From assembly GCA_030998015.1 (NCBI GenBank), contig JARWMV010000238.1, positions 1,116,001-1,180,000 on the forward strand: 64,000 nt of DNA. The letters run 5' to 3'. The notes under the pieces were generated by a model. It did no database searches and was not told where the DNA came from. It saw nothing but the letters and a program-made list of their open reading frames with translations. Within the stretch, counting starts at the first letter, position 1. Each line of letters begins with the position of its first letter. The position numbers and the translations under genes are program-made. The stretch comes from Ceratorhiza oryzae-sativae. Taxonomy: Eukaryota; Basidiomycota; Agaricomycetes; Cantharellales; Ceratobasidiaceae. This document shows, one piece after another, positions 26,424 to 38,886 of this stretch.

Positions 26424-27991
26424 ATGGGTCGTAAAAAAGGCGGGAAAAATCCAGAGGGGCACAGGGCTGGCGGCGCCCGCTCGGGGTGAGTCTCGTCCCC
26501 GTCGCTCGCAGTGCCCACTGACTCTTCGACAGCGCCGGACGCCCCCGCAAGGCCGGCCCGCTCACGCTCAAGGCATCTATCCGCGTCCATGCGCATGGCA
26601 AGCCAGTTCCGCTTTCATATATTCTCTTTCATTTATTTCGACGGCAGATCCAGCCCTGTTTGTGCGACGAGACGCCATCCACCCTGCGCTCCAAAAGCTG
26701 ATCGACACTCCCGCCCACTTCCTCCTCGCCTGCGCGAAATGCGGCCACCACGACCCCTCGTGTCTCCTTAGCTCTGTGTCCCGTCCAGACCCGGAGTTTT
26801 CAAACCCGAGCTCAACCGCACCGTCCCTGTTTTCGCGTTCGGCGACTCCCCCCGTTGCGCCCGACCCGCTCACCGGCGAGCCAGCCATCCCGGTCTCGCA
26901 CCTCGAGCCTGCCGCCCAGCACGAGGTGCGGCTCTTCACGCCCCCGCCGAGCGTCAGCCCGGTTCAGGCGCAGCAACACGACCCAAACCAGGATGCACAG
27001 ATGGACGAGTCGACTGTCGCACACGCCGAGTCGTTGCTTATGCTCAGCACCCCGGTCCCAACCGTTGCCCAGCAACCGTTTGACATCCAGCAGCCAGCGG
27101 CCATCACCCACGCGGACATGCACCCGCACCAGAACCTCGCACAGAACACACAGCAACCACAGCAGAGCCTCATGCAACCATCTCACCTCGAGCAGCCCAT
27201 GCCATACGATTCCACGTGCCAGTTCGCACCATACATCCACCAAACCCCATCCGAGCCTTACCAAGACGCGCCCGGTCAAGTGTCCAACCCCGCCGACTAC
27301 CAAGCGTATCACCCGATTCAAACTCATGCCCAGGTCGATGACAGCTACCAACCAACGTCAAACGCCACCGCCACCGCCACTCCACCTTTCTCTCTCAACT
27401 CGTCCTCCCCAGTTCAGGCCCATGCTCAAGCCCAGCATTTTCACCACTCGCCAGCACTATATCATCCACAACAGCCAGAGTATGAACACCAGCCCCAACC
27501 GGCCGACTACGACCAAAACACATTCTACAGTCAATCTTTCCAACCCAGCATGTACATGCACCAACCCCCGATACATCCACATCCGCATCGACCTTCCCCT
27601 GTGAAATCGAGCTCAGCATCCTGGCGCCACGCACCCCACTCTTCTTCGTTGGCGCCACCAGTTGCAGCTGTCATCTCGCCGCATTCCGTGCCTGTTCCGG
27701 TTCACCTCGATCCGTCTGGACCCGTCCATTTTCTACCAACAGGTCAGCACAGCCAACGTAGACGAAGGAGATGTGTGATTTGCATCAACGCTGGGCGTGG
27801 AGAAGACGCAGATCGGTGCTGTGGACGAGGGAATCGACATCTCTGCCCTTGGTACTCCAGGCATGGTAGTCCAGGTGCGCTGTCACCCCATCATGCTCCT
27901 TCGTTATCTGACCCTCGCTTTCTGCATAGAAAACATAATGGACATTCGAAATCCCAAAGACGTACGACAACCCAACGTCAACCTCACTTGA
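26424..27991 (+). CDS. Pro/Gln/His-rich AT-hook protein, function unknown
   Basis: The ATG at 26424 has a strong context (CCACCATGG) and begins MGRKKGGKNPEGHRAGGARS. The first intron joins this to GAGRPRKAGPLTLKASIRVH, in which GRPRK is an AT-hook core for minor-groove DNA binding. A block with paired cysteines follows (LLACAKCGHHDPSCLL), then about 270 residues very rich in Pro, Gln and His, as in fungal transactivators. Splicing of the 3' end gives GAVDEGIDISALGTPGMVVQ, NIMDIRNPKDVRQPNVNLT and a stop at 27991, so the longer open frame to 28008 is not the real end. I do not recognise an ortholog. A nuclear, DNA-binding role is inferred from composition only. Confidence 0.6.
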
Positions 27992-28792
27992 TACCTCCGA
28001 CTTTTTGATTCCCCCCTTTTGGACCCTCTTGCGCGTATCATCCGAACCCTTGTATCTATTATGTCTCCATATCTTCTCCTTGACCTTATTATATTTTACT
28101 GGGTTTTATGTATTCACTCTCTCACGTGTTGTATTATATTCAAATTTATTCATGCGCCTGAAGCCCTTTGTTTGTACAGCTCGTACAGCGGATGACTCGA
28201 ATTGGGAAAATGGGTCGCTCCTACATTACGGCCAGTTCCAACGCATATATCCACCAAGGCTACCGGATCATGGCGAGTTCTCACCGCGCAAAAAAAACAA
28301 ACGTGGTACGTGGAGTTGGTGCCTATATACACCAGTCGTTGTATGCCCACCCTTCAGTATCAAACGACTCCTAGTAATCTACGGCAGGGTCCCTAGTAGT
28401 TGGCGTGATCCTATCGGTTGTTCTGTCCGCATATCAGTCGTAGAACTGTCCATGGACAACGCCGACCCCTTAGCTTAGTTGCTTAATTGGCCTGAGTGTC
28501 CGATTATGAGCAGTCCAACACTCGCATAAACAAAGCGCAATGAAGATTCAGCTTCGTCGAGTCTACTGTTATGCGCATTCCATAATCAAAAGTCTCTTTA
28601 CGACTGGTAGAGTAAAGCTAATGGCTGCCATAACGAGTGGGTTTTATGCGAGAGTTCGGGTCACCCTTCCCATCAAGGTACCTAATGCACAACCCACAGC
28701 CAGACCGCAATCCAGCTTTGGACCATTGCATGTTTGAGGGAACAAAATGTAGAACTTTGCAAAAACCTGACCGCTACGAGTGAATACATGCG
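27992..28792. other. Convergent 3' intergenic region
   Basis: About 800 bp lie between two convergent stop codons. T-rich and mixed sequence with no conserved frame, tRNA-like fold or repeat noticed. It probably holds the two 3' UTRs. Confidence 0.5.
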
Positions 28793-30350
28793 CTAGGCTG
28801 CTAGCTTCAGCGACCCAGTTTTGATCCCATCCCCTCCCCATTGCGCTACCTCACGAAGCATGTACTTCTTTTTCTCCAGTGAGTTATTGGACCTTAGTTC
28901 ATACAATGTCGCTTTGTTAACTCCGAGGTCAGCTTTTGGTCAGTCATGGGGTTGTCATGCAGACTGACCAAGATTGTACAAGAATGGCTCCACTGCGACA
29001 AATGAGGAAGGGCTGTTGTTCAGCATGCCTTCTAGTAGTTCGATGGCCTTCGTAGAGATTTAATGCAGATTGATAGAATTCACTTGGGCACGACGCACAG
29101 CATCTAGTCTTCCGCAGCTCAAAAGCACGACTGCCAAGTTATTCGCCACCTAGATTCATCCGCTGTAAGGATTTGATCTTTTGCAGCACATAAAACCTCA
29201 CCACCGCATTCTCCTTGTCTTTTTCTAACGCTGACTTTAGCACGCCCTCTGCATCATCCCACCGCCCAACCATGGCAGCCTCCAATGCTCGAGTTATGCT
29301 TCGTGTCGATTCGTCTGCATCGGGGTTCGTAGCTATGCGATTGGCCAAGGTGTGAGCCATTGCCGAATTCCCTGATTCCATCGCAATGCAAGCAAACGCG
29401 AGCAAAAGTTCAGGGGAAGCGCGTGGGAGTCGGCTAGAGGCCGTAGTACCGACAGTGCACCAACATAGTCCTACAAAATTGGATCAAATAAATGTCCTAG
29501 TCAAGTAACCCTACAAGCATAAAACATCTTACCTGCATCTCAATCAGCTGCGTTACGATCATCATCCCAGTCCTTAATCCCCGTTCTGCCCACACGGCCC
29601 CTACTGTTCCGTTCACGCCTCCTCCCTCTCTAGCCGACCTCTTGCACATTCTTACTAGTCTGGCTAGCTCATCCAGGTATCCTCGGATATCACCCGACCA
29701 GTACATTGTGCGAGTGCGAAGCACATCCAGGTCATATGGAATGACACGACGAAGCGTTGAAGGTGGTGAGACGGTACTCAGCACAGAATAGAGGTTAGAG
29801 CATTCGGCCGTTGCTTGATTGAAGAGACGCATTCGCGCTAGAGAGGAAAGCCGGAGCGACCACAACTACATCAAAGTCGCTGTCAAAAAACAAAACAAAA
29901 AATGATAGAAAACTCAAACATGAATTCACATCTAGGATCAAGGCTGTCTCGGACTCATGGGTCGCAACAATTTGGTCTTTTGCCATCCGTGCCAATGCAC
30001 GCCAACTATTTGACATCTGGTTTTATAGAGTGGCGTCAAATGGAGAATTCAAAGATACAAATCAGAGGGCGATACTTGCAACTAACGCATCAAGTGCCTG
30101 ATCTTCATATCGACCGACCAGGTCTCGTTGTGGTCGGGCCTCCAGGGGGATATATTTGCTCAATAGAGCGGTCAGAGGGTCGGTCTATCGGGGCTGGTTG
30201 AGAATCGGTGGAATGGCATTGCGAGATGATACGTACAGATGGTACAGGGAGGAAGAGCGATGGATGGTTTATGCCTTGAATGACTATCTCGTTTGAAGGC
30301 GATAGCCGAGGGGATGATTGAAAGGGATCTGGAAGTGGTGTGGTCGACAT
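28793..30350 (-). CDS. TRAPPC12-like TPR protein (trafficking)
   Basis: Start at 30350 (MSTTPLPDPFQSSPRLSPSN). A disordered N-terminus is followed by TPR-type helices (LWSLRLSSLARMRLFNQATA; MLAFACIAMESGNSAMAHTL; ALEAAMVGRWDDAEGVLKSA). Splicing past an apparent stop at 29139 gives a tail diagnostic of TRAPPC12: NNLAVVLLSCGRLDA, KAIELLEGMLNNSPSSFVAV, NLATLYELRSNNSLEKKKY and finally GSLKLAA, with TAG at 28793-28795. TRAPPC12 is a subunit of the TRAPPIII tethering complex in ER-Golgi and autophagy traffic. Exon joins were made by eye and fit GT-AG rules. Confidence 0.82.
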
Positions 30351-30627
30351 GATGATAAGAACAAACACTGGAAATAGACACGTGGCTGACTTAGAGCTTA
30401 AATGAAAAGGACGTAACGTAGGACCAAAGATATATTTTGTGCAGTATGCTGTGTTGGGTCGGATCTATTGTAACGATGTAACTTCCAGTATGTACCAGTC
30501 TTCTCAACGAACCAAGAAGAGGTTTACAGAGTACAAAGTCTATATACAGCATCTTGTTTGTTGAGCAAGGTGGACGGACGAAGAGTTGTATCCTAAGCGC
30601 AAGAACGCAGTTTGACAATACAATATC

Positions 30628-33600
30628 CTATCTGTGGACGGCAGAAGTGCTCAAGATAGCATCAGAGCGCTCGGAAAGTGCATGAACGTCTCGGAAATGC
30701 TCTCTAAGAAGATCCACTACGTCACGCTAAGAATTGCACCTAATTAGGGTTATACTATTATTACTGATCGAAGAATACTTGCCTTGGTCATCATGCCTTT
30801 TAGGAAACCTTTTGAAGTAAATAACACGCATTGCGGATTCTGCAAGCCAACCGCAAGAGCTTAAAAGTCAGGTTTCTGAGTCCGGGTGGCACGCACGAAC
30901 CATCCTCTGGAATAGACTGACAACAAGTTGAAGTGGCATTGCTGGTCGCAGTTGCATGGGCGCGGGATCAAGCGACTTGGATAAGTCTACCTCCTCGTAT
31001 GATGTATCATGTCTTCCGGCGAATGTACAATTGACATCCGCAAGCACCGAATCGTCAGGGTATTGTTCATGGAGCATATCTATTTGTATCGATCAACGGT
31101 TTGTTGAATGTTTGAGGTCGGGGACTGTAGCCTCACCTATGGCTTGTTGTAGTCGGTCCCGAGTAATATATCCAATTAGTTGCTCTCCGCTCACGATTGG
31201 GAATCCTTGAAACGAGTGTCGTTGCATCAAAGCCTCTACGTGCCCGTGAGCAAGACCGCTCTGGACCCCAAAAGTCAGACTTACCCAGGTCTGCGACTGT
31301 GTTATGGTGAGCCCCTATTGTAACAACGTTCTCCCAACGGATCATCCTGCTGGCGGCAGTTTGCCCCTGATCTCTATAGTCTACCGTAGTTGACAGGAAA
31401 GGGTATCCATGTAGAGCAATCCACGCATCATATATGCCTTCCTGGCCACCGAATGCGTCGCCCACCCATTTGCTCACTAGAGGGCAAATATTATCACCAA
31501 GCTCAGGAGAGGAAACACGGATAATACGAACCCATGACGGCAATCATAATCGGTAGTACGTGCGACAAAGCGCCAGTCAGCTACAAACGGGTTATGGCTT
31601 GCATACTCTTCTCATAGGATTCTCTCTGGGGAGTACTCACTTCAAACATGATCACAACGAGAGAAACTAAAACATAGGGTAAACGTCATATATCAGCCAT
31701 AGCCATTTGACATACTAGTCATGCGCGTAACGCCACCCAACATTGCGGCTGCCCCGATGACCTGTCGTGTATCGTTATTGGCTCAGCTGCTGACAGTGGC
31801 ATACTATGGTCTCACGGAGTAAAACCCGGGGGAGATGCACTCTCCTTCGGGTGCACATGCCGAAAACACCCAGGCCATAGGATGGGCACGATGCCAGCCT
31901 TGCCTAGGAACATCACATTTCAGTCTGATCATAACAGGATCGAAATGCCAAGTTTTAAACTGACATAATTATTCCAACAGCTCTCCCCATTGTTGCACCA
32001 ATGGCAATCGTCGGAAGGAAAATTCCCGCGGGAACCTGCCGAATAACGTTTGTGATATGGTGTGCCTGCGTAGATCCATGTGCTAAGTACGCACCTTCAT
32101 ACCGAATGTCCACGTCGTAAGGGCGAGTTTGAGGCCACACGTCAAGAATAGATGGAATATGTTTTGCCACATGGATTGCGGGCTGGAGAGGATTAAATCT
32201 TCTGTGCTACTGAAAACGAATGTACTCACTTGCAGAGTCCATGGTAATCTGGTTTGGTCGGGTCACACTCCTGAAAGAGATTTGCAACTAGCTCCGAGCT
32301 TTGCGCGCGCATAAAGGCAATCTAACTAGGGTTTCGTTCTTTTTCTTAAAACGAGCCACATGGAGTAAACCTGCTCACCGGATAGCTAACCACTGCTGTA
32401 AATGCGGTCACACAAACAACCTCCATGAGGGGCCATTCCTTTATCCAAGAACGGTGCCTATGGACAGCAGCCGCAACATTAAGCTTTATTAGCCATGCTC
32501 CGAACAGGCCCTATTTGAATTTACACATGGAGTCAATGCGTTGATTCAACGGATCCAAACATACCCCGAATATACTTAGGAAGAGCCAAGGTACCTATAA
32601 GTACTCACTCCAATAAGCTATTCATCATATAACTCCAGGTACTCACAAGCTCGAACCCTCGCCATGGCGCACCTGCAGTGACCTGTAGTGTGTTATATAA
32701 GCCCTGAAATATTATGATTTGGGGATAACGCACCTGAAACAATACTAGTTTCCCTGTTGCAAATACATCTGTCCATTGAAGCGTCATAGCGGCCAGCACA
32801 GCGCAGACAAACGCGCGCCACATAACATGTGCACGGGAGAAAAGGTCGAGTTCTTCTAACCCAAAGAGCACCCCACCCAGAGGAGATCCGAATGCAACGG
32901 CTACCCCAGCGGATGCTGCGGCGGACAGGATACGACGCTTCTGGGCTATGAAAAGTGATGGGCAGTGTCAGCTTGCTGTGGTTTCGGGGCTAGATATATA
33001 TATGCCTTGATTTCCTTGATGTTTGGAGACGAGATTGAAGTATATCGAGGCTATACAGCAACTCACGTGAACCAAAGGGCCCTTGAAACGATGCTGGTTT
33101 GCACTCTGAGAGCAATAAGTTAAGCACCGACTTACCTCTTTCCCCAGAGAGAGACCAGAAGCAACCGCGAGTGCAAGGCCAACACCTTTGACCAACAACG
33201 TCCAAGGTGAAAGAAAAAGATCCAAAACATAACCGTTGAGTATCTAGTGGAAGGGAGTGCAAATTTGACCAAGGGCAGCGTTAAAGTTTATCCTCCCTGA
33301 AAACCCTTGGCAAAAAAACACTCACGGCCTTGATTTCTGGGACTACGCAGCGCCTTCAATTAAGATAGAGGATAAATTATAAATCCTGCACTTACTTCCA
33401 GTGTGGAATGCATACGGAGCGTACGACTGGACTAGCACCGCGGCACTACCAGAGTATGTAATCTGTGCAAGTGTATGTTTGTCAAGCAATACATAGGCCA
33501 TCATCTTTGGGGGTGCTTACGGCTAAGACTACATATGTGAATGCCTGGATCAAAGATGTGAGGAAGGCTGATCGGATTCTGAAATATTGGCTCCAAGTAT

Positions 33601-34323
33601 TCCATTCGTTACATATCTCCCCAGCTGTTATGATCACAGACTATGTCAGCAACAGGCTGAAGATGCAAATAGATTAGAACGCCTACGATCAAGTCCGCTG
33701 CAACATGCAATCTCATTGTAGAAGAAACCATAGCTACAGCGACCAGTACGTATATCACCAAGCCTAAATAGGTGTATCACTTTAGTGGCTTTATGTCAGA
33801 GTGAACCTTAGGCACATTACCAAGCGACCAACACGTCCAACCATGCACCTACAAACCCCACGGAGATTCCGGTAGCAATCAATACCATCCTAGCGTGCAT
33901 CCGTGAGACGACTCGGGCTTAGAATCCATGGAATCATATTACCAGACTCGGGATTGGTCCATAAGCGGGAGTATTAGGCCTCTGAGGCCATGCTGAGACT
34001 GCAAAAAGTGCTTTTGGGTACGTTCTGCGGCCTCCTCCTGCGTCCAATCTTGGGCATAGTCAGTCGCGAAGCGTTCTGAAGGGGGAAAGGGGCACGTTGC
34101 CTATGGTTGCTCCGTCAAGATATACCCTCCTTCTCCCGAGGCCATTCAAAGACTCTGACGCCCATGGGTCGATCTCTTGGGACATTTCGATATCCTCGAT
34201 TGTCGATGTTTGTCCGCCAGAGGGCTGAGGCTGGTGTGCTCCATCCTTGCTCTGGCGCTGTTGAAGGTCGTCCCACTGAGCCCATGTGTCGTCGAACTCG
34301 GGCGCTTGGACTGGGGCCGACAT
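30628..34323 (-). CDS. CLC-type chloride channel or Cl-/H+ exchanger with CBS domains
   Basis: Start at 34323 (MSAPVQAPEFDDTWAQWDDL). The CLC signature blocks are present in order: HTGIPEIKA (filter), WTLLVKGVGLALAVASGLS followed by LGKE and GPLVHVSCC (gating Glu present), GVLFGLEELD, and VPAGIFLPTIAIGATMGRAV. Two C-terminal CBS regions follow (PLVSKWVGDAFGGQEGIYD; QNPQCVLFTSKGF and GMMTKRDVVDLL). The acceptor at about 33346 is needed to read HTGIPEIKA, so the usual GSGIP filter has Thr in place of the central Ser. The last intron (30727-30782) starts with GC. Likely location is vacuole or Golgi, as for Gef1. It shares an 89-bp bidirectional promoter with BFR2. Confidence 0.9.
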
Positions 34324-34412
34324 GACGGTTGTGTTCAGGATCCCGATAGTGCTTCTGCACAGCCACTTGTCGAATTTTGAATTTTGACTTCGACTCTGGT
34401 TTCGGCTCGAAC

Positions 34413-36219
34413 ATGATGGCCGGTCAGCAGCTCCCGCATGATAGACGAAAGACGTTTATTGAATCCGCTATACTGTAGGACAAACACTTGCACAACAAAT
34501 CGCTCTATTGGACAACGCAGCCCCTGCGGATGTTGATATTGAACACCTCAACAGTGGATTGCTTGCCGACGAGGAGACGGTTGAAGACTTGTCAGCAGGC
34601 AGAGCCCATTATATTGATGTAGGGTGTGTCGCTTCCGTACCATTTCATTAGCTCCGCCTAAAACATTCTAGGGTGTCTTTGCTCCGAAAGCAACGGGATG
34701 CGCATGTCGATCCAAAATATGATGGCGCCCGGACTAGCAGGAGTCAGCTTTATGAGTTTGACGAAGGCTCAGATGACGAGCGGCCTATTTCCGAAGCAAG
34801 TGGCTCTGAATCGTCCTCCGAATCCGAATCGGCGGACGGCGACCAAGGTGCGTTACCGTAAGCCTTAGCAGGTAACAAATGAGTAGTGATCACAATCAGA
34901 CCATGCGCCCGATTTTGAGCGACCGCATAGCATTTCGCACCCCTCTAATGAAGATGAAGCCTATATCACAGCACAGCCTACCCCCTCCCCCCCTGATGAA
35001 GCATCAAGAGATAACCTTGCTGAAACTATCAAGAAAAGTCGTCGAGCAGATCAGGACAAGGGACGGACAATCATACGACAACGCGCTTTCTATGATTCAC
35101 TAATCGAAACTCGCATTCGAATGCAAAAAGCTGCGACGGCCACTAACCAGCTGCCTCTTGTAGGTTATGCGACTCTGATTTCCTGTGTCTTTCTGAATCC
35201 CTCTAGCCCGATCGCCTTCCGCCATATGTCACATCACAAGACGGTCGAGAAGCCGCCCAGACACTCTTGCAGGAAGTGATAGGATTTTCCGAAGACCTAT
35301 TTGCCCTCAGAAAGGTAAAGACATATTGGAAGTATGTCACCAGGCTAACCAGACTATCCATTAGCGGCTGCTCGCGGCCAACGAACCTGACATAGAAACT
35401 CCTTCAAAGCGGCGAAAGGTGAACAGTATAGATGATATTGAACAACAAATTCGCGCCTCGACGCTTTCTGCAGTACAGTTAGATGCTTCGTGAGTCGAGC
35501 GACTGTATCTCTCCCCCTTATCCTCAATCCACTTGGCGCCACAGATACCACCCGTCTTGTATCCGCACACTGCAAAAATGGTCTTCCAAAATTTCGGCCG
35601 TCAATCCAACTGTATCGAATCGTAATAAATCTTCAAAGGAGGCGCTCCACGTTCAGCAGTCGAACTTGTCGAAGATGCTTTGGGAGAGTCCGGTGCCACA
35701 GGAGGAGGTAAAGCAGTTGGGCGGACACGTGTGAAACGGTTTGGTCGAACAAGAATCGGGAACACAGTTCACCCTGGAATGGATGAGGGAAAAGGGGAGG
35801 ATGACTCAGCGGCCGACGTGGAAGTTTTTGACGATTTGGATTTCTATCAATCAATTTTGAGAGACGTGATTGATAGTCGAACCGGGGAAGGCGGTGAGCA
35901 ATATCCTAATCGCTTGTTCTGGGTTAACTTGAATTGACCCTAATCCCCAGCTACTGAGGATTGGGCTTCAAAACAAAGGATCAAAAAGGCGAAAAAGGTG
36001 GTCGACACCAAGGCATCAAAGGGTCGAAAACTAAGGTATAGGCCTGCCTCCAGATTAAGTTCTTGGTACTTATGCAGTATTCAGATACGAGATCCATGAA
36101 AAGCTTCAAAATTTCATGGTTCCAGTTGAAATGGAACCTGGCATGAAGAACAAATAGACGAACTTTTCGCAAACTTATTAGGTCGAGGGGGTGGGTCGGA
36201 TCGACTGGCACTGGTGTAG
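34413..36219 (+). CDS. BFR2: Bfr2/AATF ribosome-biogenesis factor, reading frame broken twice
   Basis: The first intron joins MMAG to QTLAQQIALLDNAAPADVD. Family hallmarks follow: RAHYIDVG with SLLRKQRDAHVDPKYDGART, an acidic stretch, and the AATF domain (RQRAFYDSLIETRIRMQKAA; GFSEDLFALRKRLLAANEP; HPSCIRTLQKWSSKI). The Traub domain comes last (KGRKLRYEIHEKLQNFMVPV, then HEEQIDELFANLLGRGG). The protein acts in the nucleolus in early 40S processing. The frame changes at about 35635-35642 and again at about 36128-36134. Each change needs one extra base at an A- or G-run, and no intron explains either one. Because the flanking protein is well conserved, sequencing error is more likely than decay. 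Stop at 36217-36219. Confidence 0.85.
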
Positions 36220-37112
36220 AAATTTTCGTACTCGACCCTGCGGCGGAGAGGGTCGCAGCTCACCAGTGGTAAAGTGGAAAAGGGTGCTCTGCGTGCGGTG
36301 TAAGCCATTTCTGATGTGAATTGCATATACCCTCAACTGATCGAAAGGTCAGCTCTGGCAGCATGTTCAGCCGTGCAACGGACGAGCTGAACTGGAAAAG
36401 AGAGTCATCACGCCACGTCCAAGTGTATCTATTAGATTTTATATTAAAACTTTCGATAGTCTATCCAATGCGACAGCTTCCGCGAGTATAATCTATGGAG
36501 GCAAATTAACTGGACTACTTACCGTCATGAAATCTTGTGTTTTCGAAGTATCATATGTGACCTAATGATTTAACCCATATAAAGCTACTCATTCTCAGCA
36601 AGATAATATTGGGGACAACGAATTTTCTGGATTCTTATTCAGATTGGTCCACTCTTGCCAGCCGATTTATCGAGGCCCTTTTTCATATCTCCGCCCTTGC
36701 AGTTCCAGTCGGTAAATCAGACCCTCCCACCATTCATCTCTCAGGTGTTCACGTCGCATTCCCAACCTCTCGACGATATATATCAGCATCCGCGCGCAGC
36801 ATTCGGTGGTTTGAAAAGTACGACTGGCGCCTGCTCGTGACAAACAGAACAAACTAGGGAATTGTTTGCTGTGCCCAAAATAGCCACATGCAGTGCTTGG
36901 TTTAAAAAACCCGCACAGCCTGAAGCGTGTGCAACGGCACCAGATCTCGAGATGAATCTTGGATGCGATGACCATTTTACGCAACCGTTTGCTATTCCAC
37001 GTACCGCCCATGCAGCGATACCTTATATATAAGCTTCAGCCGCAGGCGCTCCACCCAACGTTCCGCCCTCTCTGCTAGTCGTCAGTAAGGCCGGGTTTTC
37101 AACTATACTCTC
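36220..37112. other. Intergenic region with TATA element
   Basis: About 890 bp without a supported gene. TATATATAA at 37024-37032 lies about 80 bp before the next start codon and is a likely core promoter. Short open frames here have no conserved features. Confidence 0.5.
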
Positions 37113-38403
37113 ATGTTTCTCGCAGCACCCTCCAGCCGCCTATTGGCCGCAGTGCTATCCGGGCTGCTGTTAGCCGCGTCCGCGCATCCGCTTCAGCACT
37201 ACTATTTCCCCGCCGGAGAAAACAACCTGGTTGCACGTCAGCTGGCCACTAGTACTGCCGATGTATCTTCAACTCCAAGAGCAATCTCGTCGTCGACTCT
37301 ATCTCAGAGCCAAGCAACCACTCATTCAAGGCCAACCTCCATATCGCCCAGCACGACGCCCATCAGCTCCCGGTCTGTTACGGCGACTTCAACTCTCTTG
37401 GCGACGTCGCCTCTTGCTCCAGAAACCCCAATCACCAGCACCCACATTTCAACATTTTCCAGGACATCGACTAGCACCTCCCCCACGTCTCCCTCTTCGA
37501 CTGCTACAACTGCCATGACTACAAGTACATCTCGACCTAATAACATTTTCTCCAAAAACAGCCCATATTATTTTTATGCAATTGCGGTCTCTGTTGTCAT
37601 TGGTGAGTGCACGAGCCCCTGTTATTGTGGACGGTATATTCACGAGAGAAACAGGCATCTTTGGCTTCCTCCTCTTGGTCCTCCTCGTTCGTTTCGTAGT
37701 CCAGCGCTTCACAAAGAGACCCAGGCCTGAACCAATCACTACCAACCTGGGGGCAGGCGCATGGAGATATTCTGAGGACAGTGATGCCGACTCTGCTCGG
37801 CGACTCCCCTCGTCGGCCAATACGACTGAAACAAGACCCAACATGCGTCACAAAGATCTTCACGCCGAAATGGGTGAGCGCCGAGCGTTCCTGTCAACCG
37901 AAGATGTAGCGCTATACGCACCCGGAAGCCTCAGTAAAACTGAATCTCGTTACAACGACGACGAACCAGAATACCCCACTCGTGTACGGAGCTTTTCGGG
38001 CAGCTCTGGCTCCCAGACCACTACTACACCGTTCGTTTCCCGTCGTCCGGGCTCGATGTCGTTTTTACACAGCCCGGTGGACACGCGCCCAGCCCTGGTA
38101 GTTCATCCCGGGTCCGAGCCGGGCCATACGGAAGAGGCTCAGCAGCTGAGAAGAGCCCCCGAGGACTCGGCGGGCATGCCAGATCCGGCTTCAAGTTTAT
38201 TGCTTGCTCGCGCAACGTACAGCGATCCTTATCGACAGCAGACCCTTGCATCCGGAGTAACGGATTTGTCCCGCACAGCGAGCACCGCATCGGCATACTC
38301 GCAGTTGTCCGCTGACTTATCTCCACCACCTGTTCCTGCACTACCAGCTCAATATGCTAACCAACTCCACCTCAGCTTTCCCCTGACGTCTCCGCCGCTC
38401 TAG
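37113..38403 (+). CDS. Mucin-like single-pass membrane protein (possible wall sensor)
   Basis: Starts with a signal peptide (MFLAAPSSRLLAAVLSGLLL, cleavage probably after ASA). A Ser/Thr-rich ectodomain of about 120 residues with clear O-glycosylation potential follows. A transmembrane helix is split by an intron (YYFYAIAVSVVIG joined to IFGFLLLVLLVRFVV), then a basic stop-transfer and a disordered cytosolic tail to the TAG at 38401-38403. Intron 37602-37654 has GT-AG ends. The layout resembles fungal Wsc/Mid2-type stress sensors, but no WSC domain is present, so sensor function is only an inference. Confidence 0.7.
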
Positions 38404-38886
38404 CGTCCATGAGGGTTCAGGGAGCCTCGATGGACTCCATCAGCAGTAATGCAATCAACACCACTGCGCCTCCAACCGAGGAAGGTACTGCCCCCCCAAG
38501 CGCTGCAGTGCCTCGGCCCCGACCGGGCGAGCCGGATGGTCAGGACGTACACCATCCTCGATCCATGGTCCTGATCTCTACTTTGGAAACTAGATGTCGT
38601 CTGTCCCGCGGGAAGGGGCATCTTATTTATTGTCTCTTCTTGGACAGGTTACTGCCCATTTTACATGTTCAACTCTGACTTGCGACTCTCTCCTTTCGTT
38701 GATTTTCGGACTGCTTGTACCATTTCACTGTTTTGCTTTCTGCTGTATTTTCACTTTGAAATGACCCGTACATCAAAAAGCTTCAGACGTAAGTTATATG
38801 TATTCAACGTATATCACATCAACACACATTGTGAGACCTCATCTGGGTCCTCAGGCTATGGCAAATTAGAGTACTTTAGGATCATT
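38404..38886. other. Convergent 3' intergenic region
   Basis: About 480 bp between the stop of the membrane-protein gene and the stop of the RBR gene. There are short open frames but no conserved motif; it is probably 3' UTR on both strands. Confidence 0.5.

Noticed and set aside
27740..28008. Continuing the AT-hook protein in its long open frame to 28008
   Set aside because: The alternative with two GT-AG introns gives an unbiased C-terminus ending at 27991; the long frame gives basic low-complexity sequence.
35605..35640. A very short intron (about 27 nt) to explain the first BFR2 frame change
   Set aside because: Far shorter than the other introns here (about 48-65 nt) and it would remove conserved residues. 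A one-base error fits better.
36609..36857. An 82-codon plus-strand frame between BFR2 and the mucin-like gene
   Set aside because: Begins at a TTG, has no recognisable domain, and overlaps an equally long minus-strand frame.
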